Shown here: in pieces, positions 18,718 to 28,118 of the stretch | How positions within the stretch are numbered: position 1 is the first letter of the stretch | How the letters are laid out: the number at the start of each line of letters is the position of its first letter | Assembly (NCBI GenBank): GCA_002709645.1 | Contig: PAQG01000048.1 | Span: 1-64,000 of the forward strand | Source: Acidimicrobiaceae bacterium | Lineage (GTDB): Bacteria; Actinomycetota; Acidimicrobiia; Acidimicrobiales; UBA8592 | Direction: 5' to 3' | DNA length: 64,000 nucleotides | Program-made: the position numbers and the translations under genes | The notes under the pieces: generated by a model | What the model was told of the DNA's origin: nothing | Databases searched by the model: none | The model's input: the letters and a program-made list of their open reading frames with translations, nothing else

Positions 18718-20337
18718 TTGACACCGAAACTCGCTATAGGCTTAACCACCATGGATGAAGCGAATTGGCGAACCATACCTGAACTCATAGATGCATCTTG
18801 TACAACCTACGGCGACCAGCAAGCACTCGTCGATGGAGAAGTAGACTGGAGCTTCACCGAGCTAAGGCAAGCGATACACCAAGCTGCCAAATCACTTATC
18901 GTTACTGGAATCCAAGCAGGTGATCGAGTAGCTATATGGGCACCCAATACATGGGAATGGGTCGTAGCCGCTCTCGGGGTGCACGTAGCAGGCGCTGTAC
19001 TAGTACCGATAAACACTAGATTCAAAGGAAGAGAAGCAGCATACGTACTTGAACAAACAGAAGCAAAGATCCTTTTCGCAGTGACAGATTTTCTAGATAT
19101 CAATTATGTTGAATTGCTCAAAGAAACCGAAGCCGAAAAAAACCTAAATGAAATTATCATCCTCAGAGGAAATCAAAATCACGCAACTACGCTATTCTCC
19201 GAATTCCTTGAACGGTCAAGCGGATGTTCAGAAGAAGAATTTACCCAACGTAAAGACGCAGTTGCTGGCGAGGACCTCTGCCACATTATGTTTACTTCTG
19301 GCACAACAGGGGCACCTAAAGGAGCCATGTTAACCCACACTGCAATCGTACGGGGATACAACGATTGGGCAGACATTATCGGACTTGAACAAGGGGATCG
19401 CTATCTAATCATTAATCCTTTCTTTCATTCATTCGGTCTAAATGCTGGAATTTTAGCTTGCCTCATGAAAGGGTCATGTATCCTCCCACACCCTGTGTTT
19501 GATGTTCAACAAGTAATGGAACGAGTACCCAAAGACCAAATCACAATGCTTCCAGGGCCTCCCGCTATTTACCAGACGATCCTTAACCACCCGAATTTGG
19601 AAAACTTTGATATGTCATCTCTTCGACTTGCAGTAACAGGTGCGGCAGCCATTCCCGTGGAAATGATAATTCAAATGAGGGAACACCTAGGTTTCGAAAA
19701 AGTCGTTACTGGATATGGCCTAACCGAAGGCTCTGGGTTGGCAACGATGTGCCGACATGACGATGATCCAGAAATTATCGCAAACACATCAGGAAGAGCG
19801 ATGCCCGGAATGGACGTCAAAATCATTAACGATGATGGGAAAGAAGTTGAACGAGGGCACCCCGGAGAAATTGTAGTCAAAGGCTATAACGTAATGCTTG
19901 GTTACCTTAACGACCCCGAACAAACAGCGGAAACCATTGATAAGAACGGGTGGCTCCACACTGGAGATATTGGAATCATGGATCCGGAAGGAAACATCGC
20001 AATAACCGATAGGAAAAAAGACATGTACATACACGGTGGCTTTAATGTCTACCCCGCAGAAGTTGAAGCAACTATGCTACGCCACCCGCAAATAGGACAA
20101 GTCTCTGTCGTGGGAATCGCTGACGAACGCATGGGCGAAATTGGGTATGCTTTCGTTGTACCAACCGTTGGGCAAATACCTGATGCAGAAGAAATTATCA
20201 ATTGGTGCAGGAAAGAAATGGCGAACTACAAAACTCCCAGAGCTATTGAATTCCTTGAAACCCTGCCTCTTAATGCATCAGGTAAAGTCCTGAAATATGA
20301 GCTACGCGAACAAGCACAGGCAAATAGGAAAATTTAA
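18718..20337 (+). CDS. acyl-CoA synthetase / AMP-dependent ligase
   Basis: IMFTSGTTGAPKGAMLTH; GYGLTEGSG; GWLHTGDIG; C-terminal NASGKVLKYELR. Confidence 0.93.
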   Translation: MTPKLAIGLTTMDEANWRTIPELIDASCTTYGDQQALVDGEVDWSFTELRQAIHQAAKSLIVTGIQAGDRVAIWAPNTWEWVVAALGVHVAGAVLVPINTRFKGREAAYVLEQTEAKILFAVTDFLDINYVELLKETEAEKNLNEIIILRGNQNHATTLFSEFLERSSGCSEEEFTQRKDAVAGEDLCHIMFTSGTTGAPKGAMLTHTAIVRGYNDWADIIGLEQGDRYLIINPFFHSFGLNAGILACLMKGSCILPHPVFDVQQVMERVPKDQITMLPGPPAIYQTILNHPNLENFDMSSLRLAVTGAAAIPVEMIIQMREHLGFEKVVTGYGLTEGSGLATMCRHDDDPEIIANTSGRAMPGMDVKIINDDGKEVERGHPGEIVVKGYNVMLGYLNDPEQTAETIDKNGWLHTGDIGIMDPEGNIAITDRKKDMYIHGGFNVYPAEVEATMLRHPQIGQVSVVGIADERMGEIGYAFVVPTVGQIPDAEEIINWCRKEMANYKTPRAIEFLETLPLNASGKVLKYELREQAQANRKI

Positions 20338-21314
20338 TGAAAGCAGTCGTGCTTGAAGAATATGGAAGCATAGAAGTACTCCAATTAAGAGAAATCCCTA
20401 CACCGGAACCAGCTAAAAAAGAACTGTTGATTAAAGTGCAAGCAACAGCATTAAATAGAGCTGACATTCTCCAAAGAAAAGGTTTTTACCCCGGACCACC
20501 AGCAGAATATGAGATACCAGGACTTGAGTTTTCAGGAACTGTTATCGCAAATGGTGATGGCGCAACACTCTACAAAGAAGGCGACACAGTCATGGGAATC
20601 GTTGCAGGCGGAGCGTACGCAGAATTTCTCACGGTGCACGAAAGGCAAGCCATGGCAGTGCCGAAAAATATTCCAATACAGGAAGCAGCCGGAATACCAG
20701 AAGCTTGGCTTACCGCATATGATGCGCTTGTACACAGAGGCAACCTCCAAGCAGGCCAAACATGTCTCATCCATGCCGGAGCATCCGGAGTCGGCACCGC
20801 AGCAATTCAAATAGCGAAAATTCTTGGGGCTCGCGTAGCTACAACCACCTCAACCAAAAAAACGAGTATTTGCAAAGAACTTGGAGCGGAAGTAGCAATC
20901 GACTATACGAAGAAAGATTATGTGAAGGAAATTAGCCAGTGGACGAACAGTAACGGAGTCAACGTCATAATTGACTTAGTAGGAGGGGAATACCTAACAA
21001 GAAACCTTCAAGCAATCGCCGCCAAAGGAACGATCGTACAAGTGGGATTAATGGGGGTAGGGAAACCTGAAATTGATCTCGGTATCCTTCTCCAAAAACG
21101 ATTAAAACTCATTGGAACAGTTCTACGATCCCGTTCCCAACAAGAAAAAATTGACCTAACGGAAAAATTCAGCAAAGAAATGCTTCCAAAATTTACGGAC
21201 TGCGATTTTGAAGTCTATGTCGATACCACCTACTCGCTCAGCAATATAGGGGAAGCTCATATGAGGATGGAACAGAATCTGAACATCGGCAAAATCATTA
21301 TTGAAATTCCCTAA
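20337..21314 (+). CDS. NAD(P)H quinone oxidoreductase (zinc-independent MDR/QOR)
   Basis: QRKGFYPGPPAEYEIPGLEFSG...IHAGASGVGTAAIQIAK. Confidence 0.92.
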   Translation: MKAVVLEEYGSIEVLQLREIPTPEPAKKELLIKVQATALNRADILQRKGFYPGPPAEYEIPGLEFSGTVIANGDGATLYKEGDTVMGIVAGGAYAEFLTVHERQAMAVPKNIPIQEAAGIPEAWLTAYDALVHRGNLQAGQTCLIHAGASGVGTAAIQIAKILGARVATTTSTKKTSICKELGAEVAIDYTKKDYVKEISQWTNSNGVNVIIDLVGGEYLTRNLQAIAAKGTIVQVGLMGVGKPEIDLGILLQKRLKLIGTVLRSRSQQEKIDLTEKFSKEMLPKFTDCDFEVYVDTTYSLSNIGEAHMRMEQNLNIGKIIIEIP

Positions 21315-21386
21315 TGCTTGACCAATTGCGCGAACTTGGAAAATATCTTGGCAATACCTTCACATTGGAATACCCTAGAAACGACG

Positions 21387-22343
21387 ATGAGTGAATCCAA
21401 TGTCAAAATTAGCATCCCAGGTAACCATCTTATGCCTGGCCTTTTCGGAGAGCGAGACCTGCATCTCAAGTCAATTGAGGCAGCCTTCCCCGATGCAACC
21501 ATCCACGCCCGAGGGAATCAGATATCAATACAAGGAGAAAGTGCAGCGAAAGTTGGAGCGCTCTTTGAAGAAATGGTTGTCTTGCTTGAGAATGGCCATG
21601 TAATTGATGCAACGAGTCTCGGAAAGTCAATTGATATGGTACTCGCCGATGAAAAACCGTCAGACATATTCGGCTCTGAAATTCTCAAAATTAGAGGACG
21701 GACCATCCGGCCAAAATCTAAAGGGCAAAAACAATACATAGAAGCTATTGCAAATAACGTCATCACATTTGGCATTGGGCCAGCAGGGACAGGAAAAAGC
21801 TGGCTTGCCATCGCAATGGCAGTACGTGCATTGCAAGCGAAAGAAGTTAGACGAATAATTCTTACCAGGCCAGCTGTTGAAGCTGGAGAGCGTCTTGGTT
21901 TCTTACCAGGAGACCTTATGGCAAAAGTTGACCCATACCTCCGCCCTCTCTATGACGCCCTTTACGACATGATGGAAATAGATAGTGTTGAACGATTTCT
22001 AGAAGAGGCCATCATTGAAGTAGCACCACTAGCATTCATGCGTGGGCGTACCCTGAACGACGCCTTCGTAATCCTTGATGAAGCTCAAAACACTACCCCA
22101 GAACAAATGAAAATGTTCCTTACAAGAATCGGGTTTGGTTCAAGAGTCGTCGTGACAGGAGATATGACCCAAATCGATGTCGCAGGTGGGCGCGGAGGAC
22201 TAGGAGAGCTCGAAGGTATCCTTCACGGAATTAAAGATATTGCTTTCATTCATTTAACAAGTCGAGATATCGTACGCCACCGAATAGTCCAAGCAATCGT
22301 GGACGCATACGAGAAACGATCAGAAAGAGAAAAAACCTCTTGA
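21387..22343 (+). CDS. phoH: PhoH family ATPase
   Basis: GPAGTGKSWLAIAMAV; RGRTLNDAFVILDEAQNTTPEQMKMFLTRIGFGSRVVVTGD; start MSESN chosen inside longer ORF 21318. Confidence 0.93.
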   Translation: MSESNVKISIPGNHLMPGLFGERDLHLKSIEAAFPDATIHARGNQISIQGESAAKVGALFEEMVVLLENGHVIDATSLGKSIDMVLADEKPSDIFGSEILKIRGRTIRPKSKGQKQYIEAIANNVITFGIGPAGTGKSWLAIAMAVRALQAKEVRRIILTRPAVEAGERLGFLPGDLMAKVDPYLRPLYDALYDMMEIDSVERFLEEAIIEVAPLAFMRGRTLNDAFVILDEAQNTTPEQMKMFLTRIGFGSRVVVTGDMTQIDVAGGRGGLGELEGILHGIKDIAFIHLTSRDIVRHRIVQAIVDAYEKRSEREKTS

Positions 22344-22792
22344 TGGTTTTCGTTGGGACCGAACTCTCTGCAACCCACCCAGAGGCAGGCATTGAAACTA
22401 ACCGGTGGAAAGAACTTGCTACAGCAACCCTGAAAGCAGAAAATGCGCCAAATGGTGAACTTAATTTAATTTTCGTAGACGAAGAGAAAATGTCCCAACT
22501 TAACTCAATACACATGGGTAAAAAAGGGCCAACAGATGTTCTAGCATTCCCACTTGACGCAATAGACCAAACAGATACCGATACACCGCTACTGCTAGGA
22601 GATGTAATAATCTGCCCCGTCATAGCGCGACAAAATGCTAGAAAGCAAGACAAAGATTTTGAAGAAGAAATTGCACTACTTGTCTTACACGGAATTTTGC
22701 ACATACTTGGATACGACCACGCATGCTCAGATGATTCCAACATAATGAGAAGTCGGGAGAAGCAATTGCTTGCCGATTTATACGCATCATGA
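22343..22792 (+). CDS. ybeY: endoribonuclease YbeY
   Basis: HGILHILGYDHACSDD metal-binding motif; KKGPTDVLAFP; TGATG overlap with phoH. Confidence 0.95.
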   Translation: MVFVGTELSATHPEAGIETNRWKELATATLKAENAPNGELNLIFVDEEKMSQLNSIHMGKKGPTDVLAFPLDAIDQTDTDTPLLLGDVIICPVIARQNARKQDKDFEEEIALLVLHGILHILGYDHACSDDSNIMRSREKQLLADLYAS

Positions 22793-24045
22793 GCCAATCA
22801 GAGATAATAGGTCTTATAGCCCTAATTCTTCTCATAGTTGCTGCTGCTTTGCTTGCTTCAGCCGAAACCGCTATTACAAGAGTAAGTACTGCGCGCGCAG
22901 AGGCACTAGCTGAGGAAGGGCGAAAAGGCGCAGGTATCCTTCGTGAACTCATCGAAAGAAGAGAGCACGTGCTTCATCCAATTCTCTTTATGGTCCTAGC
23001 ATGCCAGATCGGGGCAGCAACGATCATCGCAGTCCTAGTTCTGCGCCACTGGGGCACATGGGAATTAGCAGCAGTTTCTGTACTTGAACTGATAATTCTT
23101 TATGTGGTAGCAGAAGCATTACCAAAAAGTTGGGCGTTAACTCACCCTGATAGAAGCGCAACGCGAGCAGCACCTCTCGTTAAACTCTTATCGTCGATAG
23201 CGCCGCTTCGGTGGGCTACAAATGGAATTGTGAGACGCATGGGAGCAACAATCCCGAATGGGATCTCAGAAGGTGAAGTGTCAGAAGAAGAACTACTCGC
23301 GTTCGCAGAAGAAGCAGCGGCAAGTGACGCCATCAACGAAGACGAGAGGCAACTCATAGAACACGTTATCGAATTCGGAGACACTGTCGCTCACGAAGTA
23401 ATGGTTCCACGACCCGACATAATCGCTGTTAAAACTACAGAAACCATAAATGAAGCCATAGGAATCGTTATTGAGAAAGGATTTAGCAGATTACCAGTCT
23501 ACGAAAAAAATATTGATGATATAACCGGCATTATCTACTCAAAAGAACTAATGAAATCTCTTCGAGATGGAGGTAGTACTGACCCTGTCGCTCAAATCAT
23601 GAGGAAACCAGTGTTTGTGCCAGAGTCAAAAAAAATCTCGCAACTATTGAGAGAAATGCAGGCTGATACATTCCATATAGCCATAGTCATAGATGAGCAC
23701 GGAGGAACTGCAGGTTTAGTAACTCTTGAAGACCTAATTGAAGAAGTTGTCGGAGAAATAGTTGATGAATTCGATGTGGAACCACCAATGATAGAGAAAC
23801 TAGAAGACGGTAGGTTCCGAGTAAACGGAAGAGTCAACCTAGACGACTTAGACGCAATTCTTGATATTGATCTACCAGAAGGTGACTGGAGTACTGTCGG
23901 TGGGCTTATCTTCAACTCACTTGGACATGTCCCCAAAGTAGGGGAAGTGATCGAAATGGATAGCCATCACTTCTTGGTTGAAAGAATACAAGGGCGCAGA
24001 ATAGCGCGTGTGCTATTCACTCCAGCAACGTCGGAAACCACATGA
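22789..24045 (+). CDS. HlyC/CorC (CNNM-CBS) family protein
   Basis: CNNM TM region, paired CBS domains (EVMVPRPDIIAVKT; TAGLVTLEDLIEEVVGEIVDEFD), CorC_HlyC C-terminus. Confidence 0.93.
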   Translation: MSQSEIIGLIALILLIVAAALLASAETAITRVSTARAEALAEEGRKGAGILRELIERREHVLHPILFMVLACQIGAATIIAVLVLRHWGTWELAAVSVLELIILYVVAEALPKSWALTHPDRSATRAAPLVKLLSSIAPLRWATNGIVRRMGATIPNGISEGEVSEEELLAFAEEAAASDAINEDERQLIEHVIEFGDTVAHEVMVPRPDIIAVKTTETINEAIGIVIEKGFSRLPVYEKNIDDITGIIYSKELMKSLRDGGSTDPVAQIMRKPVFVPESKKISQLLREMQADTFHIAIVIDEHGGTAGLVTLEDLIEEVVGEIVDEFDVEPPMIEKLEDGRFRVNGRVNLDDLDAILDIDLPEGDWSTVGGLIFNSLGHVPKVGEVIEMDSHHFLVERIQGRRIARVLFTPATSETT

Positions 24046-24941
24046 GCAATCCGCAAGAAGACCATGAAAACAATGATAAAACTGCAACTCAAATTGAAGG
24101 TAGTTATCGCTCAGGTTTCGTATCAATCGTCGGGAGGCCCAATGTCGGGAAATCCTCATTGGTTAATAAGATATGCGGTGAAAAAATAGCTATCACTTCA
24201 AATAAGCCCCAAACAACAAGACATCAGATACGTGGCGTACTGCATGGGAGTAACTCTCAGATCATTTTCGTGGATACACCAGGAATCCACAGACCCCGAA
24301 CCTCTTTAGGTGAAAAATTGAACACGAAAGCCGTTTCAGCCTTAAACGACATTGACCTAATGTGTCTCGTATTGGATGCAACGGCACCAATAGGCCCCGG
24401 TGACCGTTACATTGCAGAGAAACTACCAAGCCAAGCAATTGTGCTAGTCAATAAATGTGATAAAGCAAAGAAAAGCCAGATTGCAGAAAGATTAATTGAA
24501 GCCTCAGAATTCGATTTTGAAGAATACTTTCCAGTTTCAGCGCGAACAGGAGAAGGGCTCGACGTGTTACTCCGATACCTTAAAGAAAAGATTCCTGAAG
24601 GTCCGATGTTCTATCCCGATGGGCAAACCACAGATATGTCAGATAGGGATTATGTCGCAGAACTTGTCAGAGAGCAGCTCCTTAGAATAATGAAAGAAGA
24701 ACTACCGCACTCCATCGCTACCCGTGTTACCGAATGGGAATGGCCACGAATCCGAATAGAAATTCTCGTAGAGAGAGAAAGTCAGAAAGGAATTGTGATC
24801 GGGCATAAGGGAGACAATCTAAAGAAAGTCGGTACCGAAGTTAGGAAACAGTTAGCAGAAGGCGCTTTCGTTGAATTGCAAGTCAATGTTGACAAGAATT
24901 GGCAAAAACGGCCAGACCAAATAGAAAGACTTGGGTATTGA
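24042..24941 (+). CDS. era: GTPase Era
   Basis: GRPNVGKSSLVN, VDTPGIH, NKCDK; KH domain GIVIGHKGDNLKKVGTEVRK. Confidence 0.96.
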   Translation: MSNPQEDHENNDKTATQIEGSYRSGFVSIVGRPNVGKSSLVNKICGEKIAITSNKPQTTRHQIRGVLHGSNSQIIFVDTPGIHRPRTSLGEKLNTKAVSALNDIDLMCLVLDATAPIGPGDRYIAEKLPSQAIVLVNKCDKAKKSQIAERLIEASEFDFEEYFPVSARTGEGLDVLLRYLKEKIPEGPMFYPDGQTTDMSDRDYVAELVREQLLRIMKEELPHSIATRVTEWEWPRIRIEILVERESQKGIVIGHKGDNLKKVGTEVRKQLAEGAFVELQVNVDKNWQKRPDQIERLGY

Positions 24942-24967
24942 AACGTTTATTTTCTACTTTTCTTAGA

Positions 24968-25123
24968 TCAAGAGATCTCAACAACCAGCGCAACCACGGT
25001 GAGGATAGAAAGACCTAAAACAATAACTGTGAAAAATGGGAAATGTATTGATCGACGCGGAGCATTTCCTTTTCCATGATAATACCTAACTTCATTAGCC
25101 CAATTTCCGTGACTTGATGCCAT
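24968..25123 (-). CDS. possible small single-TM membrane protein (51 aa), not in ORF track
   Basis: Manual translation MASSHGNWANEVRYYHGKGNAPRRSIHFPFFTVIVLGLSILTVVALVVEIS*: soluble positively charged N-terminus then about 20 hydrophobic residues. No strong SD. Confidence 0.4.
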   Translation of the reverse strand: MASSHGNWANEVRYYHGKGNAPRRSIHFPFFTVIVLGLSILTVVALVVEIS

Positions 25124-25229
25124 GGCCAAAACCTAGATCCCCGAACATGCGAAAAGGTGGATAGCTGATACAACAATATCTAATAGGCAAATACACCCAT
25201 AGCAACCAAGAGAGAGATAGCGTTTCAAT

Positions 25230-25973
25230 GTGGCAACAAAGCGACTCAGTATCAACAAAATTAGAGAACTAGGAATCGATCCAAAAACATTGCCAAATCA
25301 TGTCGGCATCATCATGGATGGAAACGGCCGCTGGGCTGAAAAACGCCAGTTACCTAGAACAACTGGCCACCTTCAAGGAGAAGAAGCGCTATTTGAATGT
25401 ATCGAAGGAGCGATAGAACTAGGAATTCCTTGGCTCACCGTTTATGGTTTCTCAACAGAAAATTGGAAAAGACCAAAAGAAGAAGTGCAGTTTCTAATCA
25501 ACTTCAATAGAGAAACCATTAGACGAAGACGAGATGAACTCCACGAACGCAATGTAAAGATTGAGTTCATTGGAAGGGAGAACTGGAGAGTATCTAAGGG
25601 TCTTCTCAATGACATGGAAGAAGCGCGGCAACTTACGAAAAAAAATACAGGCCTCGTATTCACAGTTGCATTCAATTATGGGGGGAGAGCGGAACTCGTC
25701 GACGCTGTTAAAGAAATCATTAAAACAGGAATTGACGAATCAAAAATTACCGAAAAAAAAATTGCAACATACCTTTATCAAAGCCAAATGCCAGACGCAG
25801 ACCTTATTATTCGAACCTCAGGCGAGGAACGTCTCTCCAATTTCCTCCTCTGGCAATCGGCGTACAGCGAACTTCTCTTCCTCGGAGATCTATGGCCAGA
25901 TTTCACACGAACGACATTTCACAAAGCAATTAAGGAATACCAACGCCGCTCCAGACGGTTCGGTGAATTGTGA
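25230..25973 (+). CDS. uppS: isoprenyl transferase / undecaprenyl diphosphate synthase
   Basis: NHVGIIMDGNGRWAEKRQLPRTTGHLQG; YGFSTENWKRP; DLIIRTSGEERLSNFLLWQSAYSE. Confidence 0.96.
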   Translation: MATKRLSINKIRELGIDPKTLPNHVGIIMDGNGRWAEKRQLPRTTGHLQGEEALFECIEGAIELGIPWLTVYGFSTENWKRPKEEVQFLINFNRETIRRRRDELHERNVKIEFIGRENWRVSKGLLNDMEEARQLTKKNTGLVFTVAFNYGGRAELVDAVKEIIKTGIDESKITEKKIATYLYQSQMPDADLIIRTSGEERLSNFLLWQSAYSELLFLGDLWPDFTRTTFHKAIKEYQRRSRRFGEL

Positions 25974-26686
25974 GTCGCTACCACAGGACGCAAGGCATTG
26001 TCCTGCGTACCTACAAGTTGGGAGAAGCAGACCGAATCATTGTCTTACTCAGCCCTGACCGAGGTATGATCCGAGGAGTAGCGAAAGGAATCCGAAAAAC
26101 AAAAAGCAAATTCGGATCCAGATTAGAGCAAACCTCCCATGTGGCACTCCAGATCCATGAAGGGAAATCAGAATTGCATCTCATCACACAAGTTGAAACC
26201 ATTGATTATTTCCCGAAAATACGAGAGGATTTGAATCGTTTAACAAAAGCAGCAGCGATGTTAGAAGCCGTAGATCAGATAGCACTCCCAGGAGAACCTG
26301 CTGAAGACATGCACCAAATGCTCCTTAAAGCCCTCCAAACGTTAGAACAAAGAAGTTCTCCACTGATAGTTCCAGGTTTCTTTCTGAAATTAATGACATT
26401 AGAAGGGTCAAATCCACAAGTAATGCATTGCGTTAGTTGCTCTGAGGAAAACGTCGTCTCCTATTCCGCCACAGAAGGCGGCTTGCTATGCCATGCCCAT
26501 CGAAAAGGTATTCCCGTAAGTAAGGACGCTATCCTACTTCTGCAGAACATTCTTGGCGGAGAACTAGGGAAAGCACTGAACACCCCTGAATCAAATGCCA
26601 CTAAAGAAGTCGAGAACATAGCTACTCAAGCCATTGAACACTTCTTAGAACGAAGGATGCGAAGTACGAAAATGTTAAATACCTAA
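25970..26686 (+). CDS. recO: DNA repair protein RecO
   Basis: RTQGIVLRTYKLGEADRIIVLLSPDRGMIRGVAKGIRKTKSKFGSRLE. Confidence 0.94.
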   Translation: MSRYHRTQGIVLRTYKLGEADRIIVLLSPDRGMIRGVAKGIRKTKSKFGSRLEQTSHVALQIHEGKSELHLITQVETIDYFPKIREDLNRLTKAAAMLEAVDQIALPGEPAEDMHQMLLKALQTLEQRSSPLIVPGFFLKLMTLEGSNPQVMHCVSCSEENVVSYSATEGGLLCHAHRKGIPVSKDAILLLQNILGGELGKALNTPESNATKEVENIATQAIEHFLERRMRSTKMLNT

Positions 26687-26785
26687 AGCATTCACCGTTA
26701 CGATCAGATCTTCCTTCAACAAGACAATCCTAAAGATTCACTTAATGACACGGTACAAGCCCAAACCGGCGTTACCATTTTCCAA

Positions 26786-28108
26786 ATGGAACAAGCAGAA
26801 CCTATCGACTCATTAATGGAAAAAATCGTAAACCTCTCCAAAAGGCGCGGAATCATTTTCCAATCAGCTGATATCTATGGTGGTTTCCGGTCAACATACG
26901 ACTATGGACCTGTAGGTTCCCTTCTTCTCAGAAACGTAAAAGAAGCATGGTGGAAGACAATGGTTCAACTTCGTCATGATGTCGTAGGCCTTGACGCTTC
27001 GATTCTTTCCCCGCCAGCAGTATGGGAAGCTTCCGGCCATCTAGAGAACTTTTCAGACCCACTAGTTGACTGTAAAGAATGCAACGAGCGATTCCGAGAA
27101 GACCAGTTGGAAGACCTGGAAACTTGCCCCGCTTGTGGTGCAAAGAGTAGCTTCACTGAAGCGCGAGCATTTAATCTTATGTTTAAAACCCACGCTGGAC
27201 CAGTTGAAGGCGCGGGTCACGACGTCTACCTTCGCCCAGAAACAGCACAAGGGATGTTCACAAATTACAAACTCGTTCAAGAAACTTCAAGGAAGAAACC
27301 TCCATTTGGTATTGCCCAGATAGGGAAAAGCTTTAGAAACGAAATCACGCCAGGGAACTTTGTCTTCAGGACGAGAGAATTCGAACAAATGGAAATGGAA
27401 TTCTTTGTTCCACCCAATGAAGCCAATGAATGGTTTGAATATTGGTGCAAAGAACGAATGAACTGGTATTTGGATCTAGGAATCCCAGAAGAAAAAATTC
27501 AATTACGACCCCATGATGCAGATGAACTCAGTCATTACAGTTCTGAGACGAGTGATATAGAGTTCCTGTTCCCATGGGGGTGGGGTGAGCTTGAAGGGGT
27601 AGCCAATCGTGGCGATTTTGATTTGCGAGCACACGCACAGCATTCTGGCGAAAAACTTACCTATTTTGACCCCGAACTGGGTGAACACTATGTTCCCCAC
27701 GTCATAGAGCCGGCTGCAGGGGCAACTAGATCAATGATGGCTTTTTTGCTGGCAGCGTACGATGAAGAAGTTGTTAATGATGACCTTCGGACGGTTTTGC
27801 GTTTTGATGAACGCATAGCGCCATACAAAGTTGCTGTCCTGCCTCTTTCGCGAAAAGAAACCTTGACACCAACAGCTCAAGAGGTCTTTGATTTAGTGAA
27901 GTCAAAATGGATGTCCGACTACGATGAAACCCAAAATATTGGTAAACGTTACCGGAGACAGGATGAACTCGGAACCCCATATTGTGTCACAATAGATTTT
28001 GACACCTTAGATGACCGAGCCGTTACAATTCGCGACAGAGACACTATGGACCAAGACCGTGTAAGTATTGACCAACTCCTTAATTATCTTGGAGAACGCC
28101 TCTCTTAA
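26786..28108 (+). CDS. glyQS: glycyl-tRNA synthetase (single-chain, class II)
   Basis: SKRRGIIFQSADIYGG; YDYGPVGSLLLRNVKEAWW; YLRPETAQGMF; FRNEITPGNFVFRTREFEQMEMEFF. Confidence 0.96.
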   Translation: MEQAEPIDSLMEKIVNLSKRRGIIFQSADIYGGFRSTYDYGPVGSLLLRNVKEAWWKTMVQLRHDVVGLDASILSPPAVWEASGHLENFSDPLVDCKECNERFREDQLEDLETCPACGAKSSFTEARAFNLMFKTHAGPVEGAGHDVYLRPETAQGMFTNYKLVQETSRKKPPFGIAQIGKSFRNEITPGNFVFRTREFEQMEMEFFVPPNEANEWFEYWCKERMNWYLDLGIPEEKIQLRPHDADELSHYSSETSDIEFLFPWGWGELEGVANRGDFDLRAHAQHSGEKLTYFDPELGEHYVPHVIEPAAGATRSMMAFLLAAYDEEVVNDDLRTVLRFDERIAPYKVAVLPLSRKETLTPTAQEVFDLVKSKWMSDYDETQNIGKRYRRQDELGTPYCVTIDFDTLDDRAVTIRDRDTMDQDRVSIDQLLNYLGERLS

Positions 28109-28118
28109 GGGTGGGAAA

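Noticed and set aside
22246-22797. 183-aa minus-strand ORF over ybeY
   Set aside because: Antisense shadow of a conserved gene; no recognisable motifs.
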